Below, one piece after another: positions 10,222 to 19,030 of a DNA stretch of 64,000 bases. The DNA is from Antarctobacter sediminis (GTDB lineage: Bacteria; Pseudomonadota; Alphaproteobacteria; Rhodobacterales; Rhodobacteraceae). The DNA is taken from NCBI RefSeq assembly GCF_019218285.1, contig NZ_JAHUZG010000002.1, positions 744,001-808,000 of the forward strand. The letters run 5' to 3'. A model generated the notes under the pieces. It made no database searches. It was given only the letters and a program-made list of their open reading frames with translations, and was not told where the DNA came from. Every line of letters begins with the position of its first letter. The stretch's first letter is position 1. Position numbers and translations under genes: made by a program.

Positions 10222-11007
10222 TCACTTGCTGCGAAACGCCTCGCAGGGGTCACCACGGTCGACGGGCGGCGCGGTTTCGATCTGGTCAAAGCCCCCGTCC
10301 GGGACAGAGCGGCCCTTTTCACCTTGGCCCAGCGCAAAGATCACAACCTCGGGCGCGGCGCGCGACACAAGGGCCGGCGCGCCCCAGTCCAGCCGCGCAT
10401 GGCCGTTTCCGGTAATCACCGCCACCGGCCCACCGGTCTGTTCCAGCGCCGCAAGCGCCGCAGCCGCAAGCCGCGCGTCCCGCAAACGTTGGATATCGAC
10501 CATGGCGGGCAGCATCTCGGGAGGCAGCGCATCGCAATGGGCTGCCATTTGCAAGGCCTCCCGTGCCGCCTGCTCCCCCTCGGGCAAAGGTGTGTCCAAC
10601 CCGAACCGCGCCGCGTCTTCACCAAAAACCTCGGCCAGCCCCTGACCCATAACGGCGCGCGCCTCGCCGCGGGGCAGTTGCGCACCGAAATGCACCGCCT
10701 CCGGGGCGGCGGCAAAAATCGGGTAGTACATGGAAAAGTCGGGCCAGCCGCTGTCAGCCCAGCCCAATGCCGCCTCCAGCGCGCTTTCGTCTGCGATCAG
10801 TTCGGGCGTCAACACGTCGGACGCGCCGGGCTCCAGCATTTCCCAGACGATGGCAGCAGGTTTGACCTCGGCCACAAAGGCCGCCTGCGTCAGGTGGTGC
10901 GCCGGATTGTCATGCACCTCGCCCAAGAACAGAACTTGCGCATCGATATGTCCGTCTGCAAAGGCTGGGGACGCGACGGCCATCAGGCCAAAAATCAGAT
11001 GTCTCAT
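10222..11007 (-). CDS. ChaN-like (Tiki superfamily) secreted protein
   Basis: 261 residues with a signal peptide ending near MRHLIFGLMAVASPAFA. The ChaN family (haem-binding in the studied example, related to TraB/Tiki proteins) is recognised from LGEVHDNPAHHL near the N-terminus, the AAIVWEMLEPG motif, and VAVITGNGHARLDWG. There is no lipobox, so a soluble periplasmic protein is predicted. Its ATG overlaps the rpoH stop by 4 bp (ATGA), which makes it part of the RpoHII operon and suggests a stress-linked role; this is inference. Confidence 0.78.
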   Translation of the reverse strand: MRHLIFGLMAVASPAFADGHIDAQVLFLGEVHDNPAHHLTQAAFVAEVKPAAIVWEMLEPGASDVLTPELIADESALEAALGWADSGWPDFSMYYPIFAAAPEAVHFGAQLPRGEARAVMGQGLAEVFGEDAARFGLDTPLPEGEQAAREALQMAAHCDALPPEMLPAMVDIQRLRDARLAAAALAALEQTGGPVAVITGNGHARLDWGAPALVSRAAPEVVIFALGQGEKGRSVPDGGFDQIETAPPVDRGDPCEAFRSK

Positions 11008-11882
11008 GCGAGGAAGTGATGCACTTCTCCGCTCTGGGCCTCAAGCGACTTGCGCATCTTTCCAAAGGCCGCAGCCTCCAATTGGCGAACGCGCTCTTTG
11101 CTCAGGCCCAGTTCATTGCCCAGAGATTCAAGCGTCCGCGGATCCTCACGCAGCTTGCGTTCACGCACGATAAACCTTTCGCGATCATTCAGCGCCCCCA
11201 TGGCCTGAACCAGCCACTCTCGGAGCTGTTCGCGATCATGTTCGTTTTCGACGATCTCCGAGGCCTGCGCCCCGTCATCCTCGATGGTGTCTATCCACTC
11301 CCGACCTTCATCCTCGACCGATTGGGTCGCGTTCAAAGAGTAGTCGGAACCGGACAGCCGACCTTCCATCATCTCGACGTCGCGCAGAGGCACACCGATT
11401 TCGGTTGCAATCTTGTGACGCAACTGGTGGCCGTCCAGCTGCTCGCCATGGGCCGCCGCCTCACGCTCGATCCGGGCCTGAACACGACGCATGTTGAAGA
11501 ACAATGACTTCTGAGACGAGGTCGAGCCCGTCCGCACCATCGACCAATTCCGCATCACGTAGTCCTGGATCGAGGCCTTGATCCACCAGACCGCATAAGT
11601 CGAAAAGCGCACCCCGCGGTCCGGATCGAACTTGTCCGCCGCTTTCATCAGGCCCAGCCCCGCCTCCTGAATGAGGTCGTTCATCGGCGCGCCATAGCGT
11701 TTGAACTTGGCTGCCATTGAAATCGCCAGCCGCATATAAGCCTGAATCAACCGGTGCAGGGCCTGTTCGTCACGGTCATCACGCCAAGCGTAGGCCAGTT
11801 TCAGTTCCGTCTCTGCATCCAGCAATTCGGCCTTCATGGCCCGACGAGACAAGCTTTGGTCATTGAACGTATCAAGCGCCAT
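11004..11882 (-). CDS. rpoH2: RNA polymerase sigma-32 family factor, RpoHII type
   Basis: 292 residues. Region 2 is clear (AYMRLAISMAAKFKRYG, DLIQEAGLGLMKAADKFDPDRGVRFSTYAVWWIKASIQDYVM), followed by the RpoH box-like QKSLFFNMRRVQ and a region 4 helix-turn-helix (TLESLGNELGLSKERVRQLEAAAFGKM). The N-terminus (MALDTFNDQSLSRRAMKAELL) matches the RpoHII subgroup of Rhodobacteraceae, which serves oxidative and singlet-oxygen stress, not the main heat-shock RpoHI. Assignment to RpoHII is from memory of the family. A candidate ECF sigma-E promoter lies upstream and chaN is coupled downstream. Confidence 0.92.
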   Translation of the reverse strand: MALDTFNDQSLSRRAMKAELLDAETELKLAYAWRDDRDEQALHRLIQAYMRLAISMAAKFKRYGAPMNDLIQEAGLGLMKAADKFDPDRGVRFSTYAVWWIKASIQDYVMRNWSMVRTGSTSSQKSLFFNMRRVQARIEREAAAHGEQLDGHQLRHKIATEIGVPLRDVEMMEGRLSGSDYSLNATQSVEDEGREWIDTIEDDGAQASEIVENEHDREQLREWLVQAMGALNDRERFIVRERKLREDPRTLESLGNELGLSKERVRQLEAAAFGKMRKSLEAQSGEVHHFLA

Positions 11883-11930
11883 ATCAGCTCCCCTGATGAT
11901 CTCGGGGCCCCTTTGTCGTGGGGCTCTTTG

Positions 11931-11963
11931 ATCTTACTACGTGGCTCGATCGCGACCGGATCA
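11931..11963 (-). promoter_or_regulatory. Candidate RpoE (ECF)-type promoter of rpoH2
   Basis: On the minus strand TGATCC (11958-11963) is followed after 18 bp by TAGTAA (11934-11939), with TAAGAT overlapping it at 11931-11936. TGATCC is the -35 element I recall for Rhodobacter RpoE-ChrR targets, one of which is rpoHII. The element lies about 50 bp upstream of the start codon. The exact -10 is ambiguous. Confidence 0.5.
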
Positions 11964-12095
11964 CTTTCGCGTCGGCGAAATTCGGGGCATTTGGCGAAAT
12001 AGCGTTCTGCCTGCGTGATCGCACCGGCAACAAATCCTGATTTTCCGCAGACTGACCCATACGGTAGACAAACGCAGCAACGGCGGAGAGGTTCC

Positions 12096-12971
12096 ATGGA
12101 CGACAGGCTTTTTCTTGGCGACTACAGTTATTCCAGTTGGTCCCTGCGGGCCTGGCTCCTGTTTCACCGGTTCGACATTCCGGTCCGGATCGAGATCGTC
12201 GATTTCATGCAGGCCCCGGTCTCTGACCAGATGGCGCGCTATGCGCCGGCGCGCACCGTGCCGACCTTGGTGACGGGTGATGGCACCGTGATCTGGGACA
12301 GCCTCGCGCTCGCCGAAGAACTGGCTACCCGCAACCCGGAGGCCGGGCTTTGGCCCGCCGATCCGGCATTGCGGGCAATGGCACGCAGTCTCGCGGCAGA
12401 GATGCATTCCAGCTATGGCACGCTGCGCGAGCTATGCCCGATGAACCTGCGCGCCACCTATGCGCACAGCCCGGTTCCCGAGGCCCTGCAAGCCGATCTT
12501 GACCGGATCGAAACGATCTGGAGCCACGCGCTGACCCGCTCGGGCGGGGCTTGGCTTGCCGGAGGCTATTCCGTGGCGGATGCGTTCTTTGCGCCGGTTG
12601 CTGCGCGCATCGCCGGTTATGCTCTGCCCGTTTCGGAAACCGCGCGCAGCTATGTGGATCGACACCTTGCCGACCCGGCGTTCCGCCGGTGGCGCGCCAT
12701 GGGGCTGGCGCGTGGCGCCACCCTGCCCTGGTATGATCGCGACTACCCGCAAACGGGCTGGCCCGGCCCCGCGCCGCGTCTTGCCCATGCCATCGACAGC
12801 GGCTCTGCGGAAAACGATTGCTGTCCCTATTCCGGAAAGCCCGTCACACATCTTTTGGAAACCGAAGGCCGCGTCTTTGGCTTCTGCAATGCCTTCTGTC
12901 GGGACAAGACGGTCCATGATCCCGATGCCTGGCCTGCCTTCGTGGCCCTGCGCGACGGGGCAGCGACATAA
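12096..12971 (+). CDS. Glutathione S-transferase-like protein with C-terminal YHS/TRASH-like cysteine module
   Basis: 291 residues. Residues 1-85 form a thioredoxin-like GST N-domain (LGDYSYSSWSLRAWLLF, RTVPTL, and the WDSLALAEEL glutathione-contact segment). Residues 95-220 are the helical C-domain (GGAWLAGGYSVADAFFAPV). An additional tail, residues 242-285, has CCPYSGKPV then FGFCNAFCRDK...DP, with cysteines at 242, 243, 264 and 268; this resembles YHS/TRASH metal-binding fingers. The ATG at 12096 follows GGAGAG. It is divergent from rpoH2. A redox or metal-responsive GST is possible; no substrate can be named. Confidence 0.82.
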   Translation: MDDRLFLGDYSYSSWSLRAWLLFHRFDIPVRIEIVDFMQAPVSDQMARYAPARTVPTLVTGDGTVIWDSLALAEELATRNPEAGLWPADPALRAMARSLAAEMHSSYGTLRELCPMNLRATYAHSPVPEALQADLDRIETIWSHALTRSGGAWLAGGYSVADAFFAPVAARIAGYALPVSETARSYVDRHLADPAFRRWRAMGLARGATLPWYDRDYPQTGWPGPAPRLAHAIDSGSAENDCCPYSGKPVTHLLETEGRVFGFCNAFCRDKTVHDPDAWPAFVALRDGAAT

Positions 12972-13061
12972 GCGCCGCACCTTAACGGCCTGCCAGCGGC
13001 GTTAACCAATTGCTAACCACGCGCGGGTCAGGCTCGCCCCGTCCTGATGCGGTAGGGGGTC

Positions 13062-14576
13062 ATGGTCGCTCGCGCTCATACGGTTGCCTTTGAAGGCGTG
13101 CAGGCCCGTCCGGTCGAGGTGCAATGCGCCGTCACCCCGGGCGTGCCCGCCTTTTCCATCGTCGGTCTGCCGGACAAGGCCGTATCCGAGGCACGCGACC
13201 GCGTGCGAACGGCGCTAAGCGCGCTGGCCATTGCCCTGCCTTCCAAACGGATCACGATCAACCTCGCACCCGCCGACCTGCCTAAGATCGGATCGCATTT
13301 CGATCTGCCCATCGCACTGGGCCTTCTGGCGGCGCTCGACATTCTGCCTGCCGACGCCATCGCCCAGACCGTGGCCCTTGGTGAATTGTCTCTGGACGGT
13401 GACATTCTTCCCGTGGTCGGCGCGCTGCCCGCCGCCATGGCCGCGGCCGAAGAGGACCGCATCCTGCTGTGCCCGCGGGCCTCGGGGGCCGAGGCTGCCT
13501 GGGTCGATGCCTGCACGGTGATCGGCGCGGGCAACCTGCTGGACATTGTGCGCCATTTTACCGGTGTAAACGTGCTGGAGCCTGCCTCTCCCGGCGAAGT
13601 GACGACGGAAACCGCCGCCCGCGACCTGCGCGACGTAAAGGGACAGGAGCGGGCCAAGCGCGCCATGGAAATCGCCGCCGCGGGGCGGCATCACCTGATG
13701 ATGATCGGCCCGCCCGGGGCCGGAAAATCAATGATGGCGGCGCGTTTGCCCGGAATCCTGCCACCGCTGACACCGGTTGAGGCGCTGGAAACCTCGATGA
13801 TCCATTCGATTGCCGGATTGTTGAGCGATGGTGGCATCTCGCGCAGCCGCCCCTTTCGCGAACCCCATCACACGGCGTCGATGGCGGCGCTGATCGGCGG
13901 CGGACGCACCGCGCAACCCGGAGAGATCAGCCTCGCCCACAATGGCGTGCTGTTCATGGATGAATTCCCCGAGTTTCCCCGCACCGTACTGGAAACCCTG
14001 CGCCAACCCATCGAAACCGGCGAGGTGATGGTCGCCCGCGCCAATGCTCATGTCCGTTATCCTGCCCGGTTTCTGCTGGTGGCGGCGGCCAACCCCTGCA
14101 AATGCGGCTATCTCACCGACCCGTCGCAGGCCTGCTCTCGCGCGCCGAATTGCGGCGAAGATTACCTTGGCCGCATTTCCGGCCCGCTGATGGACCGGTT
14201 CGACCTGCGGCTGGAGGTGCCGCCGGTGGGCTTTACCGATCTGGATCTGCCCGCCACTGGCGACAGTTCGGCACAGGTGGCCAAGCGTGTGGCAGCCGCA
14301 CGGGCCATTCAGCAGGACAGGTTTGCCGGGCAGGATGCGCTGCGCACAAACGCCGACGCCGAAGGGCAACGGCTGGAAGAGATTGCAACGCCCGATACCG
14401 AAGGCCGCGAATTGCTGACCCGCGCCGCCGACCGTTTTGGCCTGACCGCCCGGGGCTATCACCGCGTCTTGCGCGTGGCGCGCACCATTGCCGATCTGGA
14501 TGACTCCGCCGAGGTGCGCCGCCCCCACGTGGCCGAGGCGCTCAGCTATCGCCTTTTGTCGGCGAAAGAGAGTTGA
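13062..14576 (+). CDS. comM: YifB/ComM family Mg-chelatase-like AAA ATPase
   Basis: 504 residues. In competent bacteria ComM is a hexameric helicase that promotes branch migration during integration of transformed DNA. The N-terminal Lon-protease-like S5 domain (FSIVGLPDKAVSEARDRVRTAL, TINLAPADLPK) is followed by the AAA core with Walker A GPPGAGKSMMA (about residues 222-232) and the Walker B region VLFMDEFPEF. AANPCKCGYL contains the conserved cysteines. The ATG at 13062 gives the usual N-terminus. The 3' end overlaps the convergent hydrolase gene by 35 bp. Confidence 0.93.
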   Translation: MVARAHTVAFEGVQARPVEVQCAVTPGVPAFSIVGLPDKAVSEARDRVRTALSALAIALPSKRITINLAPADLPKIGSHFDLPIALGLLAALDILPADAIAQTVALGELSLDGDILPVVGALPAAMAAAEEDRILLCPRASGAEAAWVDACTVIGAGNLLDIVRHFTGVNVLEPASPGEVTTETAARDLRDVKGQERAKRAMEIAAAGRHHLMMIGPPGAGKSMMAARLPGILPPLTPVEALETSMIHSIAGLLSDGGISRSRPFREPHHTASMAALIGGGRTAQPGEISLAHNGVLFMDEFPEFPRTVLETLRQPIETGEVMVARANAHVRYPARFLLVAAANPCKCGYLTDPSQACSRAPNCGEDYLGRISGPLMDRFDLRLEVPPVGFTDLDLPATGDSSAQVAKRVAAARAIQQDRFAGQDALRTNADAEGQRLEEIATPDTEGRELLTRAADRFGLTARGYHRVLRVARTIADLDDSAEVRRPHVAEALSYRLLSAKES

Positions 14577-15444
14577 TCCAGGACACCAGGCGCCGCAACG
14601 TCGCGCGCGCCTCGGGCAGGATATTGTGAAAGATCGGCCAGACATGTGGCAGGTCGCGCGCGATTTCCTCATGTACGGCCACTCCCTGCGCGCGCAGCCG
14701 CGCCGCCATGCGGCGGGTATCGTCCAGCAGGAACTCCCGATCCCCGGCGGCAAGCCAGACCGGACCCGCCCCCGCAAACTCGGCCCAAAGCGGAGACACG
14801 CGCGGATCCCGAACGTCCACATCGCGAGGGACATACATGTCGGCTGTTTCATGCACCCGGCTGACAGGCAGTACCACGTCGGTTGCCGCGTTTCGCGCAA
14901 CGCTTTCGCCCGAGAAACTGAGATCGGTCAGTGGGGAAAAGGCAAATGCCCCCAAGGGGCGCGGCAGATCCAGCCGCAGCAGTTCGGCCAGCAGCGCAAG
15001 CACCAGCCCGCCACCCGCACTGTCTCCGCCAAGGATCACGCCGCCGGGATGGTCCATAACCGCACGATAGGCGGCGCTGGCATCCTCCAGCGCGGCGGGA
15101 AAGGGGTGCTCTGGTGCAAGCCGATAGTCGATTAGACAGGCAGGCACCTCCGCCAATCGGGACAGCCGCCCCATCAACGCCCTGTGCGTATCGGCAGACC
15201 CCATTACAAAAGCACCGCCGTGGAGATACAGGATCAAAGGCCCCGGTCTGTCGCAATTGACCCAAAGCACCGGAACGCCGTCCAACCTGTCCCGGACCAA
15301 CCGTGTGCCCATCGGCGCGCGAAAAAAGATGCGCGCCTTGCGCTCGAACGAGGCCCGCAAGTGTTCCGGGTGCCTTGTTCGTTCCAGATGCGGCCGCTCC
15401 GTCAGTGCCAACCAGCGGTTCAGGAGCGGCCGCACAAGGCTCAT
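14542..15444 (-). CDS. Alpha/beta hydrolase, hormone-sensitive-lipase-like
   Basis: 300 residues. Oxyanion-hole motif HGGAF ([12 protein letters not shown]) and nucleophile motif GDSAGG are the signature of family IV (HSL) esterases. The catalytic acid and histidine are expected in the [11 protein letters not shown] and [10 protein letters not shown] segments. No signal peptide is seen, so an intracellular esterase or lipase acting on small esters is likely. Its ATG overlaps the gshB stop (ATGA), placing it last in the rsmI-yraN-gshB operon; the link to glutathione synthesis is positional only. Confidence 0.85.
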   Translation of the reverse strand: MSLVRPLLNRWLALTERPHLERTRHPEHLRASFERKARIFFRAPMGTRLVRDRLDGVPVLWVNCDRPGPLILYLHGGAFVMGSADTHRALMGRLSRLAEVPACLIDYRLAPEHPFPAALEDASAAYRAVMDHPGGVILGGDSAGGGLVLALLAELLRLDLPRPLGAFAFSPLTDLSFSGESVARNAATDVVLPVSRVHETADMYVPRDVDVRDPRVSPLWAEFAGAGPVWLAAGDREFLLDDTRRMAARLRAQGVAVHEEIARDLPHVWPIFHNILPEARATLRRLVSWINSLSPTKGDS

Positions 15445-16376
15445 GTCAGCTTGGCCTCGATCGCCTGCCAGATCTTCTCGGCGACGTTGATACCGTCGAA
15501 ACGTTCAAGTTCCTGAATGCCGGTGGGCGAGGTCACGTTGATCTCTGTCAGCCAATCGCCGATCACGTCGATCCCCACAAAGACCTGCCCTTTATCCCGC
15601 AGGACGGGGCCAATCCGAGAACAGATTTCAAGGTCGCGTTCGGTCAGGGCGACCTTTTCGGGGCGCCCACCCACATGCATGTTCGAACGCACTTCTCCCT
15701 TGGCCGGGACACGGTTGATCGCGCCGACCGCCTCACCGTCAACGAGGATCACCCGCTTGTCCCCCTTGGACACGTCGGGCAGGTATTTCTGAACGATCAG
15801 CGGCTCTCGCGAGAAACCGGTGAACATCTCGTACAGCGAACTGAGGTTGCCGTCGGACGCACCAAGCTTGAAGACCCCGGCGCCGCCGTTGCCGTACAGC
15901 GGCTTTACGATCACATCGCCATGCTTCTCCCGGAACGCGCGCAGCACACCCAGATCCCGGGCAATCGCCGTCGGCGGTGTCAGGTCCGGGAAGTTCAGAA
16001 CCAGCAGCTTTTCCGGCGAGTTGCGGACCCAGAACGGATCGTTCACCACCAGAACCTGACCTTTCAGGCGGTCCAGCAAGTGTGTCGTGGTGATATAATG
16101 CATGTCAAAGGGGGGATCCTGCCGCAGCCAGATCACATCCATGTCGGCCAGATCGACCGTCACCCGATCCCCAAGCACGGCCGGGGTTCCGGCCACCCGC
16201 TGAACCGTCATCCAATGGCCACGCGCCGTCACGCGCCCCTCTTCATAAGCCAGTTGATCCGGACCGTAGTAAAAAAGCTCGTGCCCGCGCGCCTGTGCCT
16301 CTTCGGCAAGGCGGAAGGAACTGTCTGCGTTGATATCGACCCCGGTGATCGGGTCCATCTGAAAGGCGATCTTCAT
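15441..16376 (-). CDS. gshB: Glutathione synthetase
   Basis: Joins gamma-glutamylcysteine and glycine with ATP. The 311-residue protein begins [10 protein letters not shown] and has the ATP-grasp features [38 protein letters not shown] and [17 protein letters not shown], the last carrying metal-binding Glu and Asn. The ATG at 16376 was chosen because GGGGA lies 6 bp upstream; two upstream ATGs in frame lack a site. It sits between yraN and a hydrolase on the same strand. Confidence 0.95.
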   Translation of the reverse strand: MKIAFQMDPITGVDINADSSFRLAEEAQARGHELFYYGPDQLAYEEGRVTARGHWMTVQRVAGTPAVLGDRVTVDLADMDVIWLRQDPPFDMHYITTTHLLDRLKGQVLVVNDPFWVRNSPEKLLVLNFPDLTPPTAIARDLGVLRAFREKHGDVIVKPLYGNGGAGVFKLGASDGNLSSLYEMFTGFSREPLIVQKYLPDVSKGDKRVILVDGEAVGAINRVPAKGEVRSNMHVGGRPEKVALTERDLEICSRIGPVLRDKGQVFVGIDVIGDWLTEINVTSPTGIQELERFDGINVAEKIWQAIEAKLT

Positions 16377-16466
16377 GTGCATCCCCAGCAATCCTTTCGC
16401 CATAGATGGCGCAGGACGCCGCCGGGCGCAATGTGCGCAGCCCACCGGATGACGCGACCTTAATCC

Positions 16467-16868
16467 TCAGAGGAATGCGTTTTCGATCACACGAATGGCC
16501 CCATGGCCATCGACAAGCGCAAGGTCAAAGCGGATATCGGTCAGCGATCCACGCGGCCGGGTGCCAAGAAATTCCTCGCCCGCACGCATCAAGCGCCCGA
16601 TCTGGCGTTGCGACAACCGCTCCGCAGCGCGCGAGAACGACCGGCTTTTCTTGACTTCGACAATGATCACGCCGTCGCCATCCGCAACCACAAGGTCGAT
16701 TTCACCCGCATGCCCGCGCCAGCGTTGTGCCAACAGCGGATAGCCACGGCGGGCGTAATCCTGCGCCACCCCGTCCTCTGCGGCCAATCCGGCATGATAT
16801 CCGCACCGGCCGGTGATCTGGCGTTCAGCCATGCCTGTAGTCCCTTGCCTGGCGTGAAGCGCCTTCAT
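16467..16868 (-). CDS. YraN family (UPF0102) endonuclease-like protein
   Basis: 133 residues with the conserved UPF0102 core: GEIDLVVADGDGVIIVEVKKS, i.e. the PD-(D/E)XK pattern E-x-D ... E-V-K, and an N-terminal GYHAGLAAEDGVAQDYARRGYPLL segment. The family is annotated as putative endonuclease of unknown biological role. Its ATG overlaps the rsmI stop by 4 bp and is preceded by AAAGGGGAC, supporting this start over an internal Met 12 codons later. The rsmI-yraN pairing is common in bacteria. Confidence 0.88.
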   Translation of the reverse strand: MKALHARQGTTGMAERQITGRCGYHAGLAAEDGVAQDYARRGYPLLAQRWRGHAGEIDLVVADGDGVIIVEVKKSRSFSRAAERLSQRQIGRLMRAGEEFLGTRPRGSLTDIRFDLALVDGHGAIRVIENAFL

Positions 16869-17743
16869 GTGTCCCCTTTCGCGGAAAGCCGCATCGCCAT
16901 CTGGTAAACCGGACGCCTCTTGACGCCGAAGCGCGCGGAAACGAAATCCGCGGCATCCCGTACCGACATGGTTTCCAGCGCCTTGTTCACCTCCTGTTCT
17001 AGGTCAAATTCCCTAACAGATTCTGAATCACCTTTGCCAATCAGGACGACAACTTCGCCTTTGGCCGGGGTTTCGCGATAGTGGGCCGCCAGCTCGGACA
17101 GAGGCCCGCGCCGCGTTTCCTCGAATTTCTTCGTCAATTCCCGGCAGACGGCGGCCTCTCGGTCGCCCAGCACGTCTTTGGCAGACTCCAGCATATCGAC
17201 CAGCCGTTTTGGCGATTCGTAAAAGACAAGTGTCGCCGGAGAGGCGGACAGCTCGCGCAGGGCGGTTTTCCTTGGCCCGCCAGCGTTAGGCAAGAATCCC
17301 GCAAAAAGGAACCGATCCGTCGGCAGACCGGCAAGGGTCAACGCCGTCACCACGGCACTTGCGCCCGGCGCGCTGGTCACCGCATGACCATCCTCGACCG
17401 CGGCCCGGGCCAGATCAAAGCCCGGGTCCGAAATCATCGGCGTACCGGCCTCGGAGGCATAGAGCACCGATTTCCCTGCCGCCATCTCTGCCAACAGCCG
17501 TGGCCGCACCCGCGCGCCGTTGTGGTCGTGATAGGCCACCAGCGGACGATCCCCCAGCGCGACGCCATGCAATTCCATCAAACGGCGCAGGCTGCGGGTG
17601 TCTTCGGCGGCCAGCACATCTGCGACCTTCAAAAGGTCCAGCGCCCGCAGGGTAATGTCCCGCGCGTTCCCGATGGGCGTGGCCACCAAGTACAAACCCG
17701 GCGTCAATCCGCCGTTCCCCGTGCCACTGTCCGCAATCGTCAC
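16865..17743 (-). CDS. rsmI: 16S rRNA (cytidine(1402)-2'-O)-methyltransferase
   Basis: RsmI methylates the ribose of C1402 in the ribosomal P site using SAM. The 292-residue protein shows the tetrapyrrole-methylase fold motifs LYLVATPIGNARDITLRAL, AAEDTRSLRRLM, SEAGTPMISDPG and APGASAVVTALTLAGLPTDRF. The start is the GTG at 17743 (MTIADSGTG), with a purine-rich stretch just upstream; the frame stays open far beyond but that sequence is antisense to the lipoprotein gene and glnD. It heads the yraN-gshB-hydrolase operon. Confidence 0.94.
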   Translation of the reverse strand: MTIADSGTGNGGLTPGLYLVATPIGNARDITLRALDLLKVADVLAAEDTRSLRRLMELHGVALGDRPLVAYHDHNGARVRPRLLAEMAAGKSVLYASEAGTPMISDPGFDLARAAVEDGHAVTSAPGASAVVTALTLAGLPTDRFLFAGFLPNAGGPRKTALRELSASPATLVFYESPKRLVDMLESAKDVLGDREAAVCRELTKKFEETRRGPLSELAAHYRETPAKGEVVVLIGKGDSESVREFDLEQEVNKALETMSVRDAADFVSARFGVKRRPVYQMAMRLSAKGDT

Positions 17744-17842
17744 TGGCCCCCCCTTTCGCCCTTCTCTATGATCAGCGCCAAATCGCGCCGCGCGCCACCC
17801 GTGCCGCGCATGACGCGCAAAAAACGAGGGAGTCCGCCGTCC

Positions 17843-19030
17843 ATGTTCGCCATTTTTTCCAAGTTCCGCAAGGCACTGCGCCCGCTCGCCGGGATCGCTG
17901 CCGCGCTGACCCTCGCCGCTTGCGACCCCTCGGCGCTGACCAATATCGGCGGCGGGGGCGATGGCCCGCGCATCAATACCGGCAAACCCATCCCGGTGGC
18001 CCTGCTGGTTCCGCAATCGGATCAGGGCGCCGCGCCAATCGCGGTTTCGCTGGAAAACGCCGCGCGGCTTGCCATGGCCGACCTTGGCGAAGGCGTGACC
18101 ATCGACCTGCGGGTTTATGACACCGGCGGCCAGGCACCCGCCGCGGCCGCGGTCGCGCAAAAAGCCGTCGACGAAGGCGCCAAGATCATTCTCGGCCCGC
18201 TGCGCGCCGACGCGGTCAACGCGGCTGGGCTTGCCGTTGCGGATGAGGGCATCAACGTACTTGGCTTTTCCAACAACCCGACCATCGCGGGCGGCAATGT
18301 CTTCATCCTTGGTTCGACCTTCGACAATACCGCGCGCCGGATGATGGCTCACGCCCGCCGCAACGGCAAATCCAACATGGTCATCATCTATTCCGACGAT
18401 GTGGCCGGACAGCTGGGCAAACTCGCCATCGAAAAGGCCGCCACCGAATTTGGCGTGAACATCGTCGGCAGCCAGGGCTACCAACTTTCGATCGAGGGCG
18501 TGTCCTCGGCCGCCAGCGCGGCTGGACGGGTGGTCGCTTCGGGGGCTGCGGACAGCATTTTCATCACCACGGCCGCCAGCAACGAGGCGATGCCGATCCT
18601 GCTTGATCGCCTGCCCTCTGCCGGCGTCAGCCCGGATCAGGTTCAATATATCGGCCTGACCCGCTGGGACGTGCGGCCCGACCTGTTTGGCCTGCCAGCC
18701 TCGGACGGCGCATGGTTCGCGGTTCCGAATGTCGCACGGCTCGAAGGGTTTTCCGGCCGGTACAGCAGCACCTATGGCACCGCGCCGCACCCTCTGGCCG
18801 GGTTGGCCTATGACGGGATCATGGCCATCGGAACGCTTGCCGCGGAAGGCCGCGGCGACGCGCTGTCTGCCACGGCGCTCACCTCGACTGGCTTTACCGG
18901 CACGGGCGGTGTATTCCGCCTGATGACAGACGGCACGAACCGGCGCGCGCTGGCGGTGGCCACGGTGACAGACAAACAGATGGTGATCCTTGACCCTGCC
19001 CCCAGCAGCCTCCCGGGCGGCGGCCTCTGA
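17843..19030 (+). CDS. LpoA/LppC-like lipoprotein, penicillin-binding-protein activator family
   Basis: 395 residues. A lipoprotein signal ends in LTLAAC (Cys about residue 28). The rest is a periplasmic-binding-protein type I fold (VALLVPQSDQGAAPIAVSLENAARLAMAD, ILGPLRADAVNAAGLAVADEGINVLGFSNN). In gammaproteobacteria LpoA activates PBP1A; alphaproteobacterial members carry only this PBP-like domain and their function is less certain. The ATG at 17843 follows GAGGGAG. The gene is divergent from rsmI, a conserved arrangement, and its end overlaps the proposed glnD start by 41 bp. Confidence 0.85.
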   Translation: MFAIFSKFRKALRPLAGIAAALTLAACDPSALTNIGGGGDGPRINTGKPIPVALLVPQSDQGAAPIAVSLENAARLAMADLGEGVTIDLRVYDTGGQAPAAAAVAQKAVDEGAKIILGPLRADAVNAAGLAVADEGINVLGFSNNPTIAGGNVFILGSTFDNTARRMMAHARRNGKSNMVIIYSDDVAGQLGKLAIEKAATEFGVNIVGSQGYQLSIEGVSSAASAAGRVVASGAADSIFITTAASNEAMPILLDRLPSAGVSPDQVQYIGLTRWDVRPDLFGLPASDGAWFAVPNVARLEGFSGRYSSTYGTAPHPLAGLAYDGIMAIGTLAAEGRGDALSATALTSTGFTGTGGVFRLMTDGTNRRALAVATVTDKQMVILDPAPSSLPGGGL

